This document shows, piece after piece, positions 1 to 11,619 of a DNA stretch of 64,000 nucleotides; positions within the stretch are counted from its first letter, which is position 1; each line of letters starts with the position of its first letter. The notes beneath the pieces were generated by a model that saw nothing but the letters and a program-made list of their open reading frames with translations, searched no databases and was not told the origin of the DNA. A program made the position numbers and the translations under genes. Source of the stretch: Polytrichum commune (lineage: Eukaryota > Streptophyta > Polytrichopsida > Polytrichales > Polytrichaceae); contig OX485807.1 of NCBI GenBank assembly GCA_950295325.1, positions 34,130,440-34,194,439 on the forward strand, given 5' to 3'.

Positions 1-189
1 TTTGAAAGATTGTAAGTATCGATGTAGCATCAATATAAAATCCATTTTATTAGTGTATACTTAATCATTAGTGTTTATTTCATTCATAAGACAGCCTAAT
101 CTGAAACCTAACACATTATAGATAGTGGGGCATGGTGTTTTCTACCCATGCTAAATTCTTGCTTTGATAAATAGGTGTGAATTGTGTAG

Positions 190-551
190 TGCTTGCATAA
201 ATGATACATAAACAATGATAGCCAATTTGAGAAGGTGTAGGCCAAAGGATTTGGGCATGCTTATGGCCTCTTTAGGAGGCATATGTCTAATTGCATGCTT
301 CTTATGATAACTAGGCTGAGTTATTGTGCATGCATGCTTAAACTAGTCCATGGATGATATATATGAGCCGCAACATATTTTCTTCCCTATGGAGATTACT
401 TTAGATAATGGCCATTTTGTGGACCCAACTACTCATATCCAATGCTCACATAATTGATGCACAATCAATGATAGCCAATTTGAGAAGGCCAAACAACAAT
501 TATGGATACAATGGTGACTTCATCTAGGGGGTGTTAGTTTAATTGCAACTT
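190..551. repeat. Diverged tandem repeat, copies 1-2
   Basis: Two copies of a unit marked by 'gcacaatcaatgatagccaa', 'tttgagaagg', 'ctttaggaggc' and 'ttgcatgcttcttatgata'. The second copy is interrupted at 552 by a 1.5 kb transposon. Further copies lie at about 2190-2345, 2985-3110 and 3205-3370. The copies are too diverged for a young satellite. No coding potential is seen. Confidence 0.7.
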
Positions 552-985
552 TCAGGGGAAGTTTACACTATGGACCATGAAGTCGGACTGTGGAAGAGGG
601 CTTTTTTCAATGGTCTGACTTCATGGTCCAACTTCCATGGTCTGACTTCTTAAAAAAACAATTTTGAAAGCCTTGGGCCCCTCATTACGTGTAAACCGAA
701 TGTGGACCAAGAAGAATGACCATGCACCAAAAAATGAATGCGCTGATTTTTTTTAATACATGCCCAAAAAGGGCAATTTCAAAAAAGATTCAAGTTTGAC
801 CATTCTCTTGTCTTCTCTTGGGCTTCATTTTGTCTTCACTTCTTGTTAAATGTGTCAAAGATGTGGCTTGCAAATCTTCTCACAACAATTTTTTTATTTT
901 AAATAAAGCGATTTAATTTGTACATGTGACATGTAATTTACATGTGACATGTAATTTACATGTGACATGTACCTTGTGTTGTCAC

Positions 986-1309
986 TACACTAAAGAGGAT
1001 ATTTAGTGTTTGTTTAATTTTAATGTAGTTACCACTGTACCTTGCTCAACACTAATTTTCAATTCTTTGATAATTAGTGTTAGAAGATTTGCTAGAAGAT
1101 ATGTTGGAATTCTCCTTTTATCATTTTTATTTTTATTTTTTCATATCCGTACTAACACTAAATTAATACATGTAACTTCCACATATCACCTTAGTTGATA
1201 TTTAGTGTTTAAATTTACATTCAATGTTACTTACTTTCATAGGGTTATTGATGTTTAGTGTATGCATTCATATTTAGTGTTTGACACACTAAATATCCTA
1301 TTTAGTGTG
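986..1309. mobile_element. MITE of the TACACTAAATA family inside element A
   Basis: Starts 'tacactaaagaggatattt' and ends 'aaatatcctatttagtgtg', forming inverted ends. The same segment sits at the matching place in element B (4633-4959), so it was already part of the parent element. It is rich in internal 'ttagtgtt' repeats and carries no gene. Confidence 0.6.
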
Positions 1310-1435
1310 GTAGAAAACTATGCAAAAAAGAACTGCAATCATTTTCCCATTGCGGTTCTTTTGACCACCATGATCTACAATCGCTGCACAACTACATTTT
1401 TTTCTTTGTCAACTGTAATGTTTAAACTTTTGGGG

Positions 1436-1490
1436 TGTGTAATACACCGTTGGAAAGGTATTTTCAAGACCTTTCCAACGGTATATTACA
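1436..1490. repeat. Short near-perfect hairpin
   Basis: 'taccgttggaaaggt'-type arms face each other: 'acaccgttggaaaggta' and 'acctttccaacggtat' around a short loop. It is conserved in element B at about 4461-4516. It is probably an internal structural part of the transposon. Confidence 0.6.
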
Positions 1491-2340
1491 AGCCCCCCAA
1501 TTTCCAAACATTTCAGTTGGTAGACCAAAAAAAATAAAAATCTGCACTCAAATTCTTGAGTTCTTAGATGACCCACATTGTTTGATGAAACATGTGGGAT
1601 CAAGTTTAAGGAGTAGGGCATGGAAGAAATGGTATATCTCATGGGTTATGATATGATCTAGGCACATAGAGGGTGGACTTGCTTCTCATTACGTCATTAC
1701 GTCATATAGATGTTGACAAGTGAGCCTTGCCTAGTAGGAAGAGTTCTATATAAAGCCCCCAAAAAAATTCATTAATTATTTATTATAACAACATTTCTCT
1801 GCCATGGGCCCCTGCCTTTTCCTACCAGACCACCTCTCTTGCCTCTCTCACTACACAACCCATTGGACCATGTCAGTGCATTTATTAGGCCTTGAAAAAT
1901 GTAATTTGGGGACCTCGACCTCCATGGCCTCTCTGCCATTTTTTCCTTAGTGTAAACTGAAGTGGTCCCGGGACAAGTTCAGCAACCAATCATCGCTCTT
2001 ACAACGCCCTGGTTCAACTTCGTGGTCCATAATGTAAACCGCCCCTCATATGTCAATCAAACCGAGTTCTCGTACATGCATGTCCAAACAAATCCTTGAA
2101 TGCCATACATTAGCCATAACAAAATCTCATCCTGATGGAAATTACATTAGATAATGGCCCTTTAACACACCCATGTACTTATTCAATGATTACATAGGTG
2201 ATGCACAATCAACCATGGCGACTTTGAGAAGGCAAACAACAACATTGAACGCCTCAATGACAATTTTAGGAGGAGAAAATTCGATCGCAACCTTCTTATG
2301 ATAATTAGACCAAGTTCTCATGGATGCATGGGCCCAAACC

Positions 2341-2511
2341 AATGAATGGTTGCAATTGAAATGGTATTATTTGAGAAATAACCGGTTGAAGTCCAAGACT
2401 TTAGGGAGATTACCGATCGTCATAGAGGAACATATGGAATACTACCCAATTCAATAAAGAAAAAACCGAAAAAACATCAACAAGTTACCCCAAGAATCTC
2501 CCCACACACTA
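2341..2511. mobile_element. Small MITE, MULE-like TSD (copy 1 of 3)
   Basis: Flanked by direct repeats 'ggcccaaacc' at 2331-2340 and 2512-2521, about 10 bp and possibly longer. The interior shares 'taaccggttgaag', 'accgatcg' and 'aagaatctcccc' with the copies at 5229-5431 and 38393-38571. It is too short to code. A 9-11 bp duplication is typical of Mutator-like elements; the superfamily is inferred from that alone. Confidence 0.65.
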
Positions 2512-2612
2512 GGCCCAAACCAATCCTCAAATGCCCAAACATAAAGCACAACACAATTCTCTTCCCGGTGAAACTACTTTACGTTACATAATAGTCATTG
2601 GATGGACCCAAC

Positions 2613-2953
2613 TACACTAAATAGGTAGATTAGTGTTAGATGAAGATTAGTGTTAGATGCAATAGTTACCTAAAACACTAATTTTCAACCGATATTACAA
2701 TTAGTGTTTGAATAGGGTTTGAACAAATTATACCTTTTACGAGGTTCTCATATTCTTCTTCCTTCAATTCTTCATTCCAAGATTTACAAAATATCATCTA
2801 ACACTAAATGCGCTCATGTAAATATTTGAAGTTACTACTTGGTACAAATAGTGTTAGAGTTGACATTTAGTGTTCTAACACTATAGAGACAATTTACATT
2901 TAGCGTTTTCGTCGACTATTAGTGTTTCCAACACTAATCTACCTATTTAGTGT
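2613..2953. mobile_element. MITE of the TACACTAAATA family
   Basis: Begins 'tacactaaataggtagatta' and ends 'taatctacctatttagtgta', giving about 20 bp of perfect inverted terminus. Interior is AT-rich with many 'agtgtt' blocks. There is no reading frame. Confidence 0.75.
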
Positions 2954-3399
2954 ACCTATTCATCGAATGCTCACATTATTGACACATAATCAACCATGGC
3001 TACTTTAAGAAGGTGTTTGTTTGATTACAACCTTCTTATGGTAGCGAGACCAAGTGTTCTCGTCCATGCATGCATGCATGCCCAAACTACAATAGTCATT
3101 GGATGCCATATGAACCACAATACTATTTCTCTCATTCTTTTTAAATTCCCGATGTAAATTAAGCTAGATTTTTCGCAATCGGTGGAGCCCGTAACTCAAC
3201 CCTTGCATAATTGGCGCACAATCGGTCATAACTTTGCCACTTTGAGAAGGCGAGGCCAACAATTTGGGCAAGCGGGTGGCTTCTTTAGGAGGCGATAAGT
3301 TTGATTGCGGCCTTCTTATGGTAATTAGACCGAGTGTTCATGCATGCCGGCCCCGACCAATCCGTGGACGCCACGTGGCACCATAATATTTTTCCCGTC

Positions 3400-3884
3400 C
3401 ATGAAATCCGTTACCTAGCACATGGGTGAAGCATAATCAGGCTCCCTTGAAACATGCTTGTGTCGTACTATATTACTTATTCTTGGAGGCAAACCCTAGC
3501 TAGTATTGCATTTTTAAAGTGGATGATTTAATTTACTGCTAATTTTACCGTATGTTTTGAAGTTGAAGAATCGCATTCAAAGCGTGTAGTATTAATTGTA
3601 CCCAATGGAATGCTACAGAAACATTGACATTGGGCGGACTTTGGTGTGTAATGTTGTTCCCTCACATTAACTTTCTTCCTTGCATTGGGCCGTGGGAGAT
3701 GATGAATGAGGGTGGCTAGCTAATCGAGGAGCTTTGACATCCATAAGGCAAAGACTTTTCTTTGACTTTCACATCCCATGTTTTTTTCTTTTTTTTTCTT
3801 AATTAATTAGTCCGTTATTGGGTGGATTGACTTGATTTCATGAAGGTTGTTTTAACGGTGAGATTTTTCTTGATATCTTGTCGT
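3400..3884. other. Non-coding spacer
   Basis: AT-rich sequence with a pyrimidine run near 3780-3800 and no credible reading frame. I see no recognisable element in it. Confidence 0.5.
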
Positions 3885-4167
3885 GGAGTTTACACTATGG
3901 ATCATGAAGTCGGACCAAGGCGTTGTAAGAGCGTTGATTGGCTAGTGAACTTGTCACGGGACCATTTCGTTTTACACTAAGGAAAAAATGGCAGAGGGAC
4001 CATGGAGGTCAAGGTCCCCAAAATTTAATTTTCAAGGCCTAAGAAATGCACTGACATGGTCCAACGGGTTTTGCGGTGAGAGAGGCAAGAGAGGTGGTAT
4101 GGTGGGAGAAGGCAAGGGCCCATGGCAAAGAAATGCCATTTTAACACTTTCTTAATGCTTTTTTTTT

Positions 4168-4192
4168 GGGGGGGGGGGGGAGGGGGGGGGGG
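4168..4192 (+). repeat. Poly-G run (13 G, A, 11 G)
   Basis: Simple-sequence tract following a T run inside element B; the same position in A lacks it. Its length may be unreliable in any assembly. Confidence 0.8.
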
Positions 4193-4632
4193 CTTTATAT
4201 ACAACTCTTCCCACTAGGTAAGGCTCAACCAGGCACACTTTTGAGCACCTACATGATGTAATGAATCTTGAGAAGCATGTCCACCCTCTATGTGCCAAGA
4301 TCATATCACAGCCCATGAGACATGACATTTCTTCCATGCCCTACCCCTTTAAACTTGCTCCCACATGTTTCATCAAACAATGTGGGACATCTGAACTTAA
4401 GAATTTGAGTGCAAATTTGTTTTCTTGGTCTACCAACTGAAATGTTTGGAATTTAGGGGCTTCTAATATACCGTTGGAAATATCTTGAAAATACCTTTCC
4501 AACGGTATATTACACGCCCCGAAACTTTTAAAAATTACAGTTGCAAAACGAAAAATAAAAACTTGTAGTTGTTTAGCGACTGTAGATCAGGGTGGTCAAA
4601 AGATTGCGGTTCATTTTCACGCAATTTTCTAC

Positions 4633-4959
4633 TACACTAAGTAGGATATTTAGTGTTTGATACACTAAATACAAACGCATACACTGAATATCAATAACCT
4701 TATGAAAGTAAGTAACATTAAATGTAAACTCAAACACTAAATATTAACTATGGTAATATGTGGAAGTTACATGTTTTGATTTAGTGTTAGTAATTAAGGA
4801 TATGAAAAAAAAAAATAACAATGATAAAAAGAGAATACCAACATATCTTCTAGCAAATCTTCTAATACTAATTTTTAAAGAATTGAAATTTAGTGTTGAG
4901 CAAGGTACAGTGGTAACAACATTAAATATAATCAAACACTAAATATCCTATTTAGTGTA
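4633..4959. mobile_element. MITE of the TACACTAAATA family inside element B
   Basis: Counterpart of 986-1309: begins 'tacactaagtaggatattta' and ends 'aaatatcctatttagtgta'. The pair shows that the MITE entered before A and B separated. Confidence 0.6.
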
Positions 4960-5228
4960 GTGACAACACAAGGTACATGTCATATGTAAATTACATTGAA
5001 CATGTACAAATTAAATCGCTCATTTTTTATGTACAAATTGTTGTGAGAAGATTTGCAAGCCACATCTTTGACACATTTAACAAGAAGTGAAGCCCAAGAG
5101 AAGACAAGAGAATGGTCAAACTTAGAATTTTTTTTCAAAACTACCCTTTTTGGGCATGTATCAAAAAAATCATCACATTCACTTTTCGGTGCATGGTCAT
5201 TCTTCTTGGTCCACATCCGGTTCACACC

Positions 5229-5431
5229 AATGATCGGGGAGAACCGGCAGTTAGTTACAAATGAACCGGTTGAAGATCAAGACTGCAAGAAAATTACCAA
5301 TCATTTTAGAAGAATTTATAGAATATACCCCGATTTAATAAAGGAAAACCGGAGGATGTCAACCTGTAACCGGTTGGACTTGCATACACTAGGATCTCAA
5401 CCGATTCTGCCCAAAAATCTCCCCGATCACT
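5229..5431. mobile_element. Small MITE, MULE-like TSD (copy 2 of 3)
   Basis: Inverted ends AATGATCGGGGAGA and AGTGATCGGGGAGA bound a 203-bp element. It is flanked by a perfect 10-bp direct repeat GGTTCACACC at 5219-5228 and 5432-5441. It is inserted in element B and absent at the matching site of element A, which supplies an empty site. It holds several 'aaccgg' motifs and no gene. Confidence 0.85.
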
Positions 5432-5570
5432 GGTTCACACCTAGTGAGGGGCCCAAGGCTTTCAAAACTAATTTTTTAAGAAGTCGGACCATGGAAGTTG
5501 GACCATGAACTCGGACCATTGAAAAAGGCCCTCTTCCATGGTCTAACTTCATGGTCCATAGTGTAAACCG

Positions 5571-7724
5571 GCCATTAGAGAAAGGTTGGTCACAAAAATC
5601 TCGTGACAACCATATTTTAACAACCATAGCTCTTCATAACTTAGCTAAAAAGTTAAGGTCATGGGATTTGGAACCCAAGGCCTCATCATGGCCAAGCCCT
5701 CCTTGATGGACTAACCGACCCTTTTCTCTAAGATGCTTTCATGGCAAGATATTGAGGAAAATCTCGCTCTTAGAAAAATCTCAATGAAATTAAGTGAACC
5801 CGCCCAATCATAATCCTATAAAAAAAGAAAAAAAAAGAAAAAAGAAAGACCTCGAGACAAGAAAGATGGGGCGTTTATTGAGGAGATTCATGCCTTATGC
5901 GTGTCAAAGCTCCTCGACTAGCCAAACTCTTGTTCATCTCCATAGCCCAAGTAATGTGAGGGAGTAGCATTTGTGACCCATGACTCTCTCGCCAACATAG
6001 TTGTTACTCCACCTATAGGACTTTTAACCTAGCAAGATGTGGGTTGCCTATTTATCCATAACCAATCGCTCATCCAAGAGCAAAAGGTTTATAAGAACTC
6101 ATCATATTTTTTGCATCTGTGCAGACACAATATCAACTATAACTCTCATATTTTGTTCATAAACCCATTGTTCATGATTGATAACCAACTTTGATAGGTG
6201 GATGACTCGTCACTCCTGAGTAATGTGGATGTGCCTAAATCGAACACAACAACAATTTGAACACCTACATTTGAGTGATATGGTGTGGATCTAAATCATG
6301 ATTAATTCTAGTAAATTAAATCATAATTAGTTCCAGTAAGTAAAATTTATCAATAATTAGGCTTAATTAATTTGGTAAGCATGCTTTCTAGTTTAATTGG
6401 GCTTAATTATAATTATTCAAGATTAATTAGAATTAATTACATTCAATCACACTTAATTAATCCAAATGCATATGAAAACTTTGTGAAAGTAGAAGGTATT
6501 AACTAAAATATTATAATATTTAACATACTATGAATAAATCACTAATTTTAGTTCCATTCTAGAATGACAAAGACCCTTGCAATGGTAAGTCACAAAAGTC
6601 ATAGCCTCGGTCCTAATGAGGGTTTTGTAACATTTTTTACTTCCAAGTTATTTACATGCTTTATTGGCGGTTTCACTTTGAAAATGAAATCCCGGTCAAT
6701 TGCTTATTTATTCCATGGAAGTGAACATATATATTGGATTTTGGACCTTGAAGGTGAAGTGCACTCAATATGGAATTTGTGGATAAGTGGCCTTCAAGAG
6801 TGCAAGGGCAATGGTTTTTTTGAAGTTGGGCGGGTGGGCAACAATTTTCGGTTGGGTCCAAAAAATCTAGACTTTCTGGATGGGTAGTTGCCCCTACCCG
6901 AATCTACCTCCCACTATAAGTTCGTGAGGGGAACTTTAACGTCCCCCCTAAACTATTGGGTGATAGTGGAGAGGAACCCATTTCCGAATGGATTCGTTGG
7001 CAGTTCGATTCCCGCTATGAAATCTTCTCACTACTTGACGGAAGCTATGGTAGGTAGGAAGCCAAGATTCCACCCACTGTAAGGTAGGCAATACACCCCA
7101 CCAGCCTGCACCAAGAGGATTCTTGAGCAGAGTAAGGCCAATGGACTCGAATTCACATCGCATTGCATGACGTTGGTTATTTATTTATTTATTTATTTTC
7201 ACATCTTTTGATATCAATAGAATATGAATATTTGAAGATGTTTTTGTTGTCAATAACATTCGGGTCTATATACCATGCAAGAACATTCATACCTAGGTAA
7301 CATCAACTTAGTATCAATAATCTAGTTTAGAATGGTGTTGACCCAACTAATAATTCGGGTACAGAAAGATTCACTCACTCTAACATACCCACAAAACATC
7401 AAAACTAGACTGGTGCTACAACGGGTTGGTTCTTTGATACTATTATTGATGTTGATTATTGATAGCTTGCATTCACATGTATTATATGGGTCCAAAAATA
7501 TTGGATCATAAGTTATATGGCAAGACTACTCCACCCGAGTCGTGAGAAACACACATGCTTTAATCGTCTCACCTTTGTCATCTACTTCGCTTCCACCTAA
7601 TTTGTGTCAAGTTTGATCGAAAGGAAACTTGACTTTAAGGTAGAAGGGTTTGAAATGGTTAATTTTTCCGACTAGCCAACTTGTCCTAGGATATAAAACA
7701 CGCAATTAATATGAGATGGTTAGC
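5571..7724. other. Non-coding AT-rich region
   Basis: No gene is supported. About 6300-6480 is a cluster of 'ttaatt'-type words. About 6885-7160 is richer in GC and contains 'cagttcgattcccgc', which resembles a tRNA B box, but no convincing A box or cloverleaf is seen. Short (ttta)n near 7170-7198. Confidence 0.5.
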
Positions 7725-7875
7725 AAATCCAAATCGAAGTTGATCCGCTTTCCTCATAATTTATGGAGCTCATATGAATATCTCATTTATTGTCAAAGTG
7801 AAGATTCCCTTGCTCATTAAGTGGTCATATAGGTCTCGTCAATTATGTTGACTATTGAGTCGAAAATGGTTTTGT
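7725..7875 (+). repeat. Dispersed repeat R1 (partial copy)
   Basis: Shares 'tttcctcataatt', 'agctcatatgaatatct', 'tggtcatatagg' and 'attatgttgactattgag' with copies at 10680-10885, 11620-11965, 13030-13215, 16905-17110 and 34660-34960. Its class is unknown and no ends are resolved. Confidence 0.55.
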
Positions 7876-8547
7876 GAGCTTTTATGTTGTATTTTTTGAG
7901 TTTGTAGGTATTGCATGGTTAAAATGGGTAGCTAGCTCAAGAGTTGGCAATCCCTCATTTGGACTAGGTTTTTGGTTTCTTTGGTGTGGTTGATGACCAT
8001 GTTGGGTTGGGTGATGAAGTTTGAGAAAAGGATTTGGGTTTAACTTATAATTTATGGTTTCCCATTGAGCTCATGGACAACCTCCCAACCGGTGAAAGTT
8101 TTTTTCCTAACAAAATCGCTATATCTATGAAAACTATTGACTTCCAATCTACAATTCTTTTTATCACCATTGAAGAAGAATTGTTGAGATTTTTTTGGGT
8201 CTATTCAATCAAAAATTTGAAAAATGATTAGAAAGTTGAACTCATTTGAATATCATCTTTCAGAGCACTAAATTGAAAAAAATGATAAAAGAAATGAGAA
8301 TTTCATCATTTTTGTTTCAAAATGTAGTAAGTGTATCATTATGATGAGTACGTATGCATGATAATTCATTCAGAAACAAAAATTCATCTTTGATGAACTG
8401 AATGATAGGTTTTGCAATTTCATTAGCAAATGTTGTTTAAATTGTTTCATTTCAGTCGTCATACAATGAACACATCTACAAATATCTAAGTTAGGTAACC
8501 TAATGTGATCTTCCTTCAATGCAAAGTTTTTGATTCTTCTACTTCAG
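7876..8547. other. Non-coding sequence upstream of a candidate exon
   Basis: AT-rich. Frames such as 8034-8231 are short and low-complexity. The end of this stretch is pyrimidine-rich and runs into a possible splice acceptor at 8546-8547. Confidence 0.4.
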
Positions 8548-8694
8548 CAATCAGCACAGGAACCTGCGACTGTTCCATTGCAAGAGGACCAAAAATACAA
8601 CCGACTGCCACGTTTTGTGACGCCTGCAGGCCTTGCCTTGCAAAATGCGCATTGGATTGAGCGAGACTCAAGTAAACCAACAAGAAAACGGTAG
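8548..8694 (+). CDS. Candidate 3'-terminal exon, unrecognised protein
   Basis: After a pyrimidine-rich acceptor ending in AG, an open frame of 48 codons starts QSAQEPATVPLQEDQ, continues through RLPRFVTPAGLALQNAHWIE, and ends in a basic tail PTRKR and TAG. Its composition looks protein-like and is richer in GC than its flanks. I do not recognise the family and find no upstream exons nearby, so it may be a captured or stranded exon fragment. Nothing shows expression. Confidence 0.3.
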   Translation, partial: QSAQEPATVPLQEDQKYNRLPRFVTPAGLALQNAHWIERDSSKPTRKR

Positions 8695-8935
8695 AACCGT
8701 GAGGTTGTGTCCTTTACTATGAAAGACTATAATTATAGCTGTCCACTTTGCTCATGCCAATCCATGGCTATTCACTATACCAAACCTTTCTTGGATTTTG
8801 TGCACCTTTTTCTCAAATGCGCGTCAAGAATTGAAGCTACTCAATTATCACCCGAAATTTTTAAAATGAATAATCAAGAACTGCCGTCATAACTACAGTT
8901 AACTAAATTTCTTTCAATGCATTTTAGGGAGCAAT

Positions 8936-8953
8936 CAGAGAGAGAGAGAGAGA
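8936..8953 (+). repeat. (GA)n microsatellite
   Basis: About nine GA units between 'gcaatca' and 'ccacatt'. Confidence 0.8.
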
Positions 8954-8999
8954 CCACATTAAATAGAGTGGACCAAAAATAGCAAGAACAAGGTAACGT

Positions 9000-9980
9000 C
9001 CAAGTGTGAACGCAAAGTGGTTAGGAAATTTGCTCTTGAAACGAAGAAGTCGATGCATAGTCTATGTCCTACATACAGAGCCAACAAACGAAGATGAAGG
9101 AAACGAATTGTATACTACCTCAGCACGAACACTGGATTGAAGCGATGCCGACGACATTAATTGCAGCAAACCTCCTCGAGGTTGGACGTGATGGATGCAG
9201 TCCACCGCACCTGGTGGCCGTTCCTGAGATCAGAGGAGGCCGTGTCGATTGACCCCAATCTTTGGTCGAATTGATTGATATTTGTATCGTTCTTTTGGCT
9301 GCCAACGATGGTTTTTGCAGTTATATTACCCAATACTTTCTCCCACGCTCGATCGCTAGCTTGCTGATCAGGAGCTTGTGCCAGATGGTAGTCTATCTCC
9401 ATCTTCGAGATGTCTTGGAATTCGAATGACATGAATTTGTTTCAAAACAATAAGTTAGATGCCACTCAGTCTGCAGAATGTTCCCCTTGTGCATGCTGAC
9501 TGCATCGACCAGGCTCTGACATGCAAGAAGGCAGGAGCAACCAACAAACTGCAGAACATCTGAACAGCAGGTTGGGTTGTCTTCGTCCCTTTTAATATTC
9601 TATGTTGTCTCCATGTTACTGCAGATGTCGCATAAATTCTTCAGTTTTGTTTTGTAGCAATGACAATTCGTGTGTGCATTGGGGGATGCAAGGTAGATGA
9701 GGCTAACGTGGACACCTCGAGCTCTGTGGAATCATCCAGCCGATGGACTCAAGACATTAGAAGCATGTTAATCAATCGCGAATCAAGACCAAAGAATATG
9801 AAATCGTTGAAATTTGAGTTGAGGAGGGGGGTTCATCTAGGCTCTGGAATCAAAGATTCTCAATTTTCCAATGTGGTGTTGGGGGGCGGGGGGGACTCTT
9901 TTAGTGTTCCATGTTATGTAAGTGGACAACATCATCAGTTGATTCACCATGGGTCATTTGCCAATGAATACCAAGTTTAA
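9000..9980. other. Moderately GC-rich stretch with unrecognised frames
   Basis: This stretch is less AT-rich than its surroundings. It contains a minus frame at 9432-9157 (91 codons, EFQDISKMEIDYHLAQAPD near its start) and a plus frame at 9660-9980 (106 codons). Neither resembles a family I know and no splice structure joins them. It could be remains of a gene or retroelement. Confidence 0.25.
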
Positions 9981-10679
9981 ATGTCAATATTGGTTGTGTC
10001 ATGTCTCTAAAGTGGTCACATGTAAGATAAAATGTTGCCGGATTTTTTTTTCATTGTAGAATACCCACAATACAAGTCGGTCTGCACCTCATAGCCACAT
10101 GTTGCCTCCTGATTCGCACAAGTTGTTGTCTCCCAATTTGCCCATCTCAAGCACAAAACCCAAGCGTGTCATAGCTCGGTGGATAGCACTCCTCATGATG
10201 GAGGATGGTGGGTATAGTTTGACTTTTGAGAAGATGACAAACCCAAATATCATCAAGGTGGTGGCTAAACCATCATATATTACTCACCCACTGAATTAAG
10301 AGCAACTATACAACCGATTAGCAACCAAAAATAAGTGTCCAACTAAGGAAGCTAACTGAATTAGCCTCATCTTCCTTAGGCTATTTGTCAATCCAAAAAA
10401 CAGGCTAAGTGCATCATTACCCAAAACTAATATTGAAAACAATCTCTCACTTGTTATTGTACTACACATGAATTTGCCATGGTACAATTTTTATCCATCT
10501 ACTACTCTACGTGGCCTCACGGTGGTCACTTCCAACTCCACATGCAACTTTACCCATTGGATTGGATCGGATCGGCAATTGTCTCGTATAGTTAGCAATC
10601 GTGAGTCATTCAAATTTCAGTATTGGAGATGAGGATGCAAAATTTATCAAAAATCCAATGAAAAAATTCTTAATCTTTA
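9981..10679. other. Non-coding region
   Basis: Short frames only. 'cacttccaactccac' followed by 'cccattggatt' near 10526-10565 recurs near 27877-27910, so it belongs to another dispersed repeat. A tRNA A-box look-alike near 10171 has no matching B box. Confidence 0.4.
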
Positions 10680-10885
10680 AATGGTCATAGAAGCCCTCCC
10701 AATTATGTTAGCTATTGAACCTTGAAAGTTAACAGATGTTGAACACATAACTCAATCTCATTGTAACACATGTCTTGTTGGTATTCATTCCCGGAGCATT
10801 ACCAGATACCACTCAAAATATAGGTAGGTGTCCTATGAAGAGTAGCGACCACATAACGCCCACATATATACCTTGAAGTTGACGA
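10680..10885 (+). repeat. Dispersed repeat R1
   Basis: Copy with 'ccctcccaattatgttagct', 'caatctcattgtaacacatg', 'ccactcaaaatataggtag' and 'gaccacataacgcccac'. It aligns by eye with the copy at 16905-17110. Confidence 0.6.
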
Positions 10886-10998
10886 AGATGTTGAACAACA
10901 ATTGCTTCACGGGTTTTGGCAAAACCCACACAAAACGTGAACCACCCTAGGATGCAGCTCCAGTGTCAATGATTAAACATGAAGGCTCGTCAGTTATA

Positions 10999-11021
10999 TA
11001 TATATATATATATATGTACAT
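10999..11021 (+). repeat. (TA)n microsatellite
   Basis: Alternating TA run of about 20 bases, followed by 'tgtacatgtac'. Confidence 0.8.
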
Positions 11022-11619
11022 GTACGGCTGGTCTGAAATCGCTCCCGAAAATCGCTTGGATTTTACTTGGTATCATGATAGGCTGAGGTTATTTGCCTGC
11101 CACCATCATGGCCAGCCAGTGGGGAGGTAGACAAAAGCCTGTGGAAGAACAATTCGACACCTGACGAGAAGGAGAAGACATAACCGTTTATTACGGAGCT
11201 TAAAATGGACATGTTGAGCTCTGCACTCGCTTCTCTAAGGATATGAAGCACGCGATTAAGGTAGAAATACTATAACTCGTTAACCACCCTCTAGCCGTGC
11301 ACTTGACCGCCGTCATAATGGTGAAGTGCCATTTCTAAAATCGATCATGATTCAGCGGCAACTTCAATGCATGTACACTTAGTGTAGCCAATGGGAGTCA
11401 AGAGTTAATGTACTCATGAGGTAACTGATTTAGGCGATGTTTTGTATGGTAATGGGGAGTACCGTGTTCGGTGTAGGGAGAATCTAGTGAACGAGTAGGG
11501 GTTTGGACAACTTTCCACTTTGAGACATTGTAGCATTTTTTGTGTAGGGGCAGAAAAATATGAAACAACTTGCATTCTTCATGAATCCTTCTCGTCTATC
11601 TTGGAAAATTGTCTCATGA
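11022..11619. other. Non-coding or unrecognised sequence
   Basis: Somewhat GC-richer near 11040-11340, with a minus frame of 62 codons (11251-11063) that I cannot assign. No gene is supported. Confidence 0.35.

Larger units (their letters stand above)
555..2045 (+). mobile_element. Non-autonomous DNA transposon A, PIF/Harbinger-like (1.49 kb)
   Basis: The ends are inverted: 'ggggaagtttacactatgg' on the left, and on the right the complement of 'ggggcggtttacattatgg'. Subterminal copies of 'ggaccatgaagtcggac'-type motifs follow. It is flanked by TCA at 552-554 and 2046-2048. Removing the element and one TCA restores a sequence matching neighbouring repeat copies ('gcaaccttcttatgataatt'), so this acts as an empty-site test. 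No transposase frame is present. The short GG-rich TIR and 3-bp duplication suggest PIF/Harbinger; that assignment is inference. A second copy lies inverted at 3885-5570. Confidence 0.75.
2046..3400. repeat. Diverged tandem repeat, copies 3-5, with nested MITEs
   Basis: Continues the repeat seen before element A. Copies start with 'gcacaatcaaccatgg'-like sequence near 2196, 2985 and 3205, and each is followed by 'ttcttatgataattagacc'-like and 'catgcatgc' motifs. A perfect (catg)n run lies near 3061-3081. Two MITEs are nested here (2341-2511, 2613-2953). No gene is seen. Confidence 0.65.
3885..5570 (-). mobile_element. Non-autonomous DNA transposon B, inverted copy of A (1.69 kb)
   Basis: Same ends as A in opposite orientation: 'gtttacactatggatcatga' at 3888 and 'catggtccatagtgtaaac' ending at 5568. 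It differs from A mainly by one inserted MITE (5229-5431). Without that insert and its duplicated site the two are almost the same length. The target duplication is not clear here. An interrupted poly-G run at 4168-4192 is private to this copy. Confidence 0.75.

Noticed and set aside
6985..7010. tRNA B-box-like 'cagttcgattcccgc' suggesting a tRNA or SINE
   Set aside because: No A box at the right distance, no acceptor stem, and no A-rich or repeat tail; a SINE origin cannot be excluded but is not supported.
10165..10200. 'catagctcggtggatagca' resembling a tRNA D-arm
   Set aside because: No anticodon stem or T arm follows within tRNA length.
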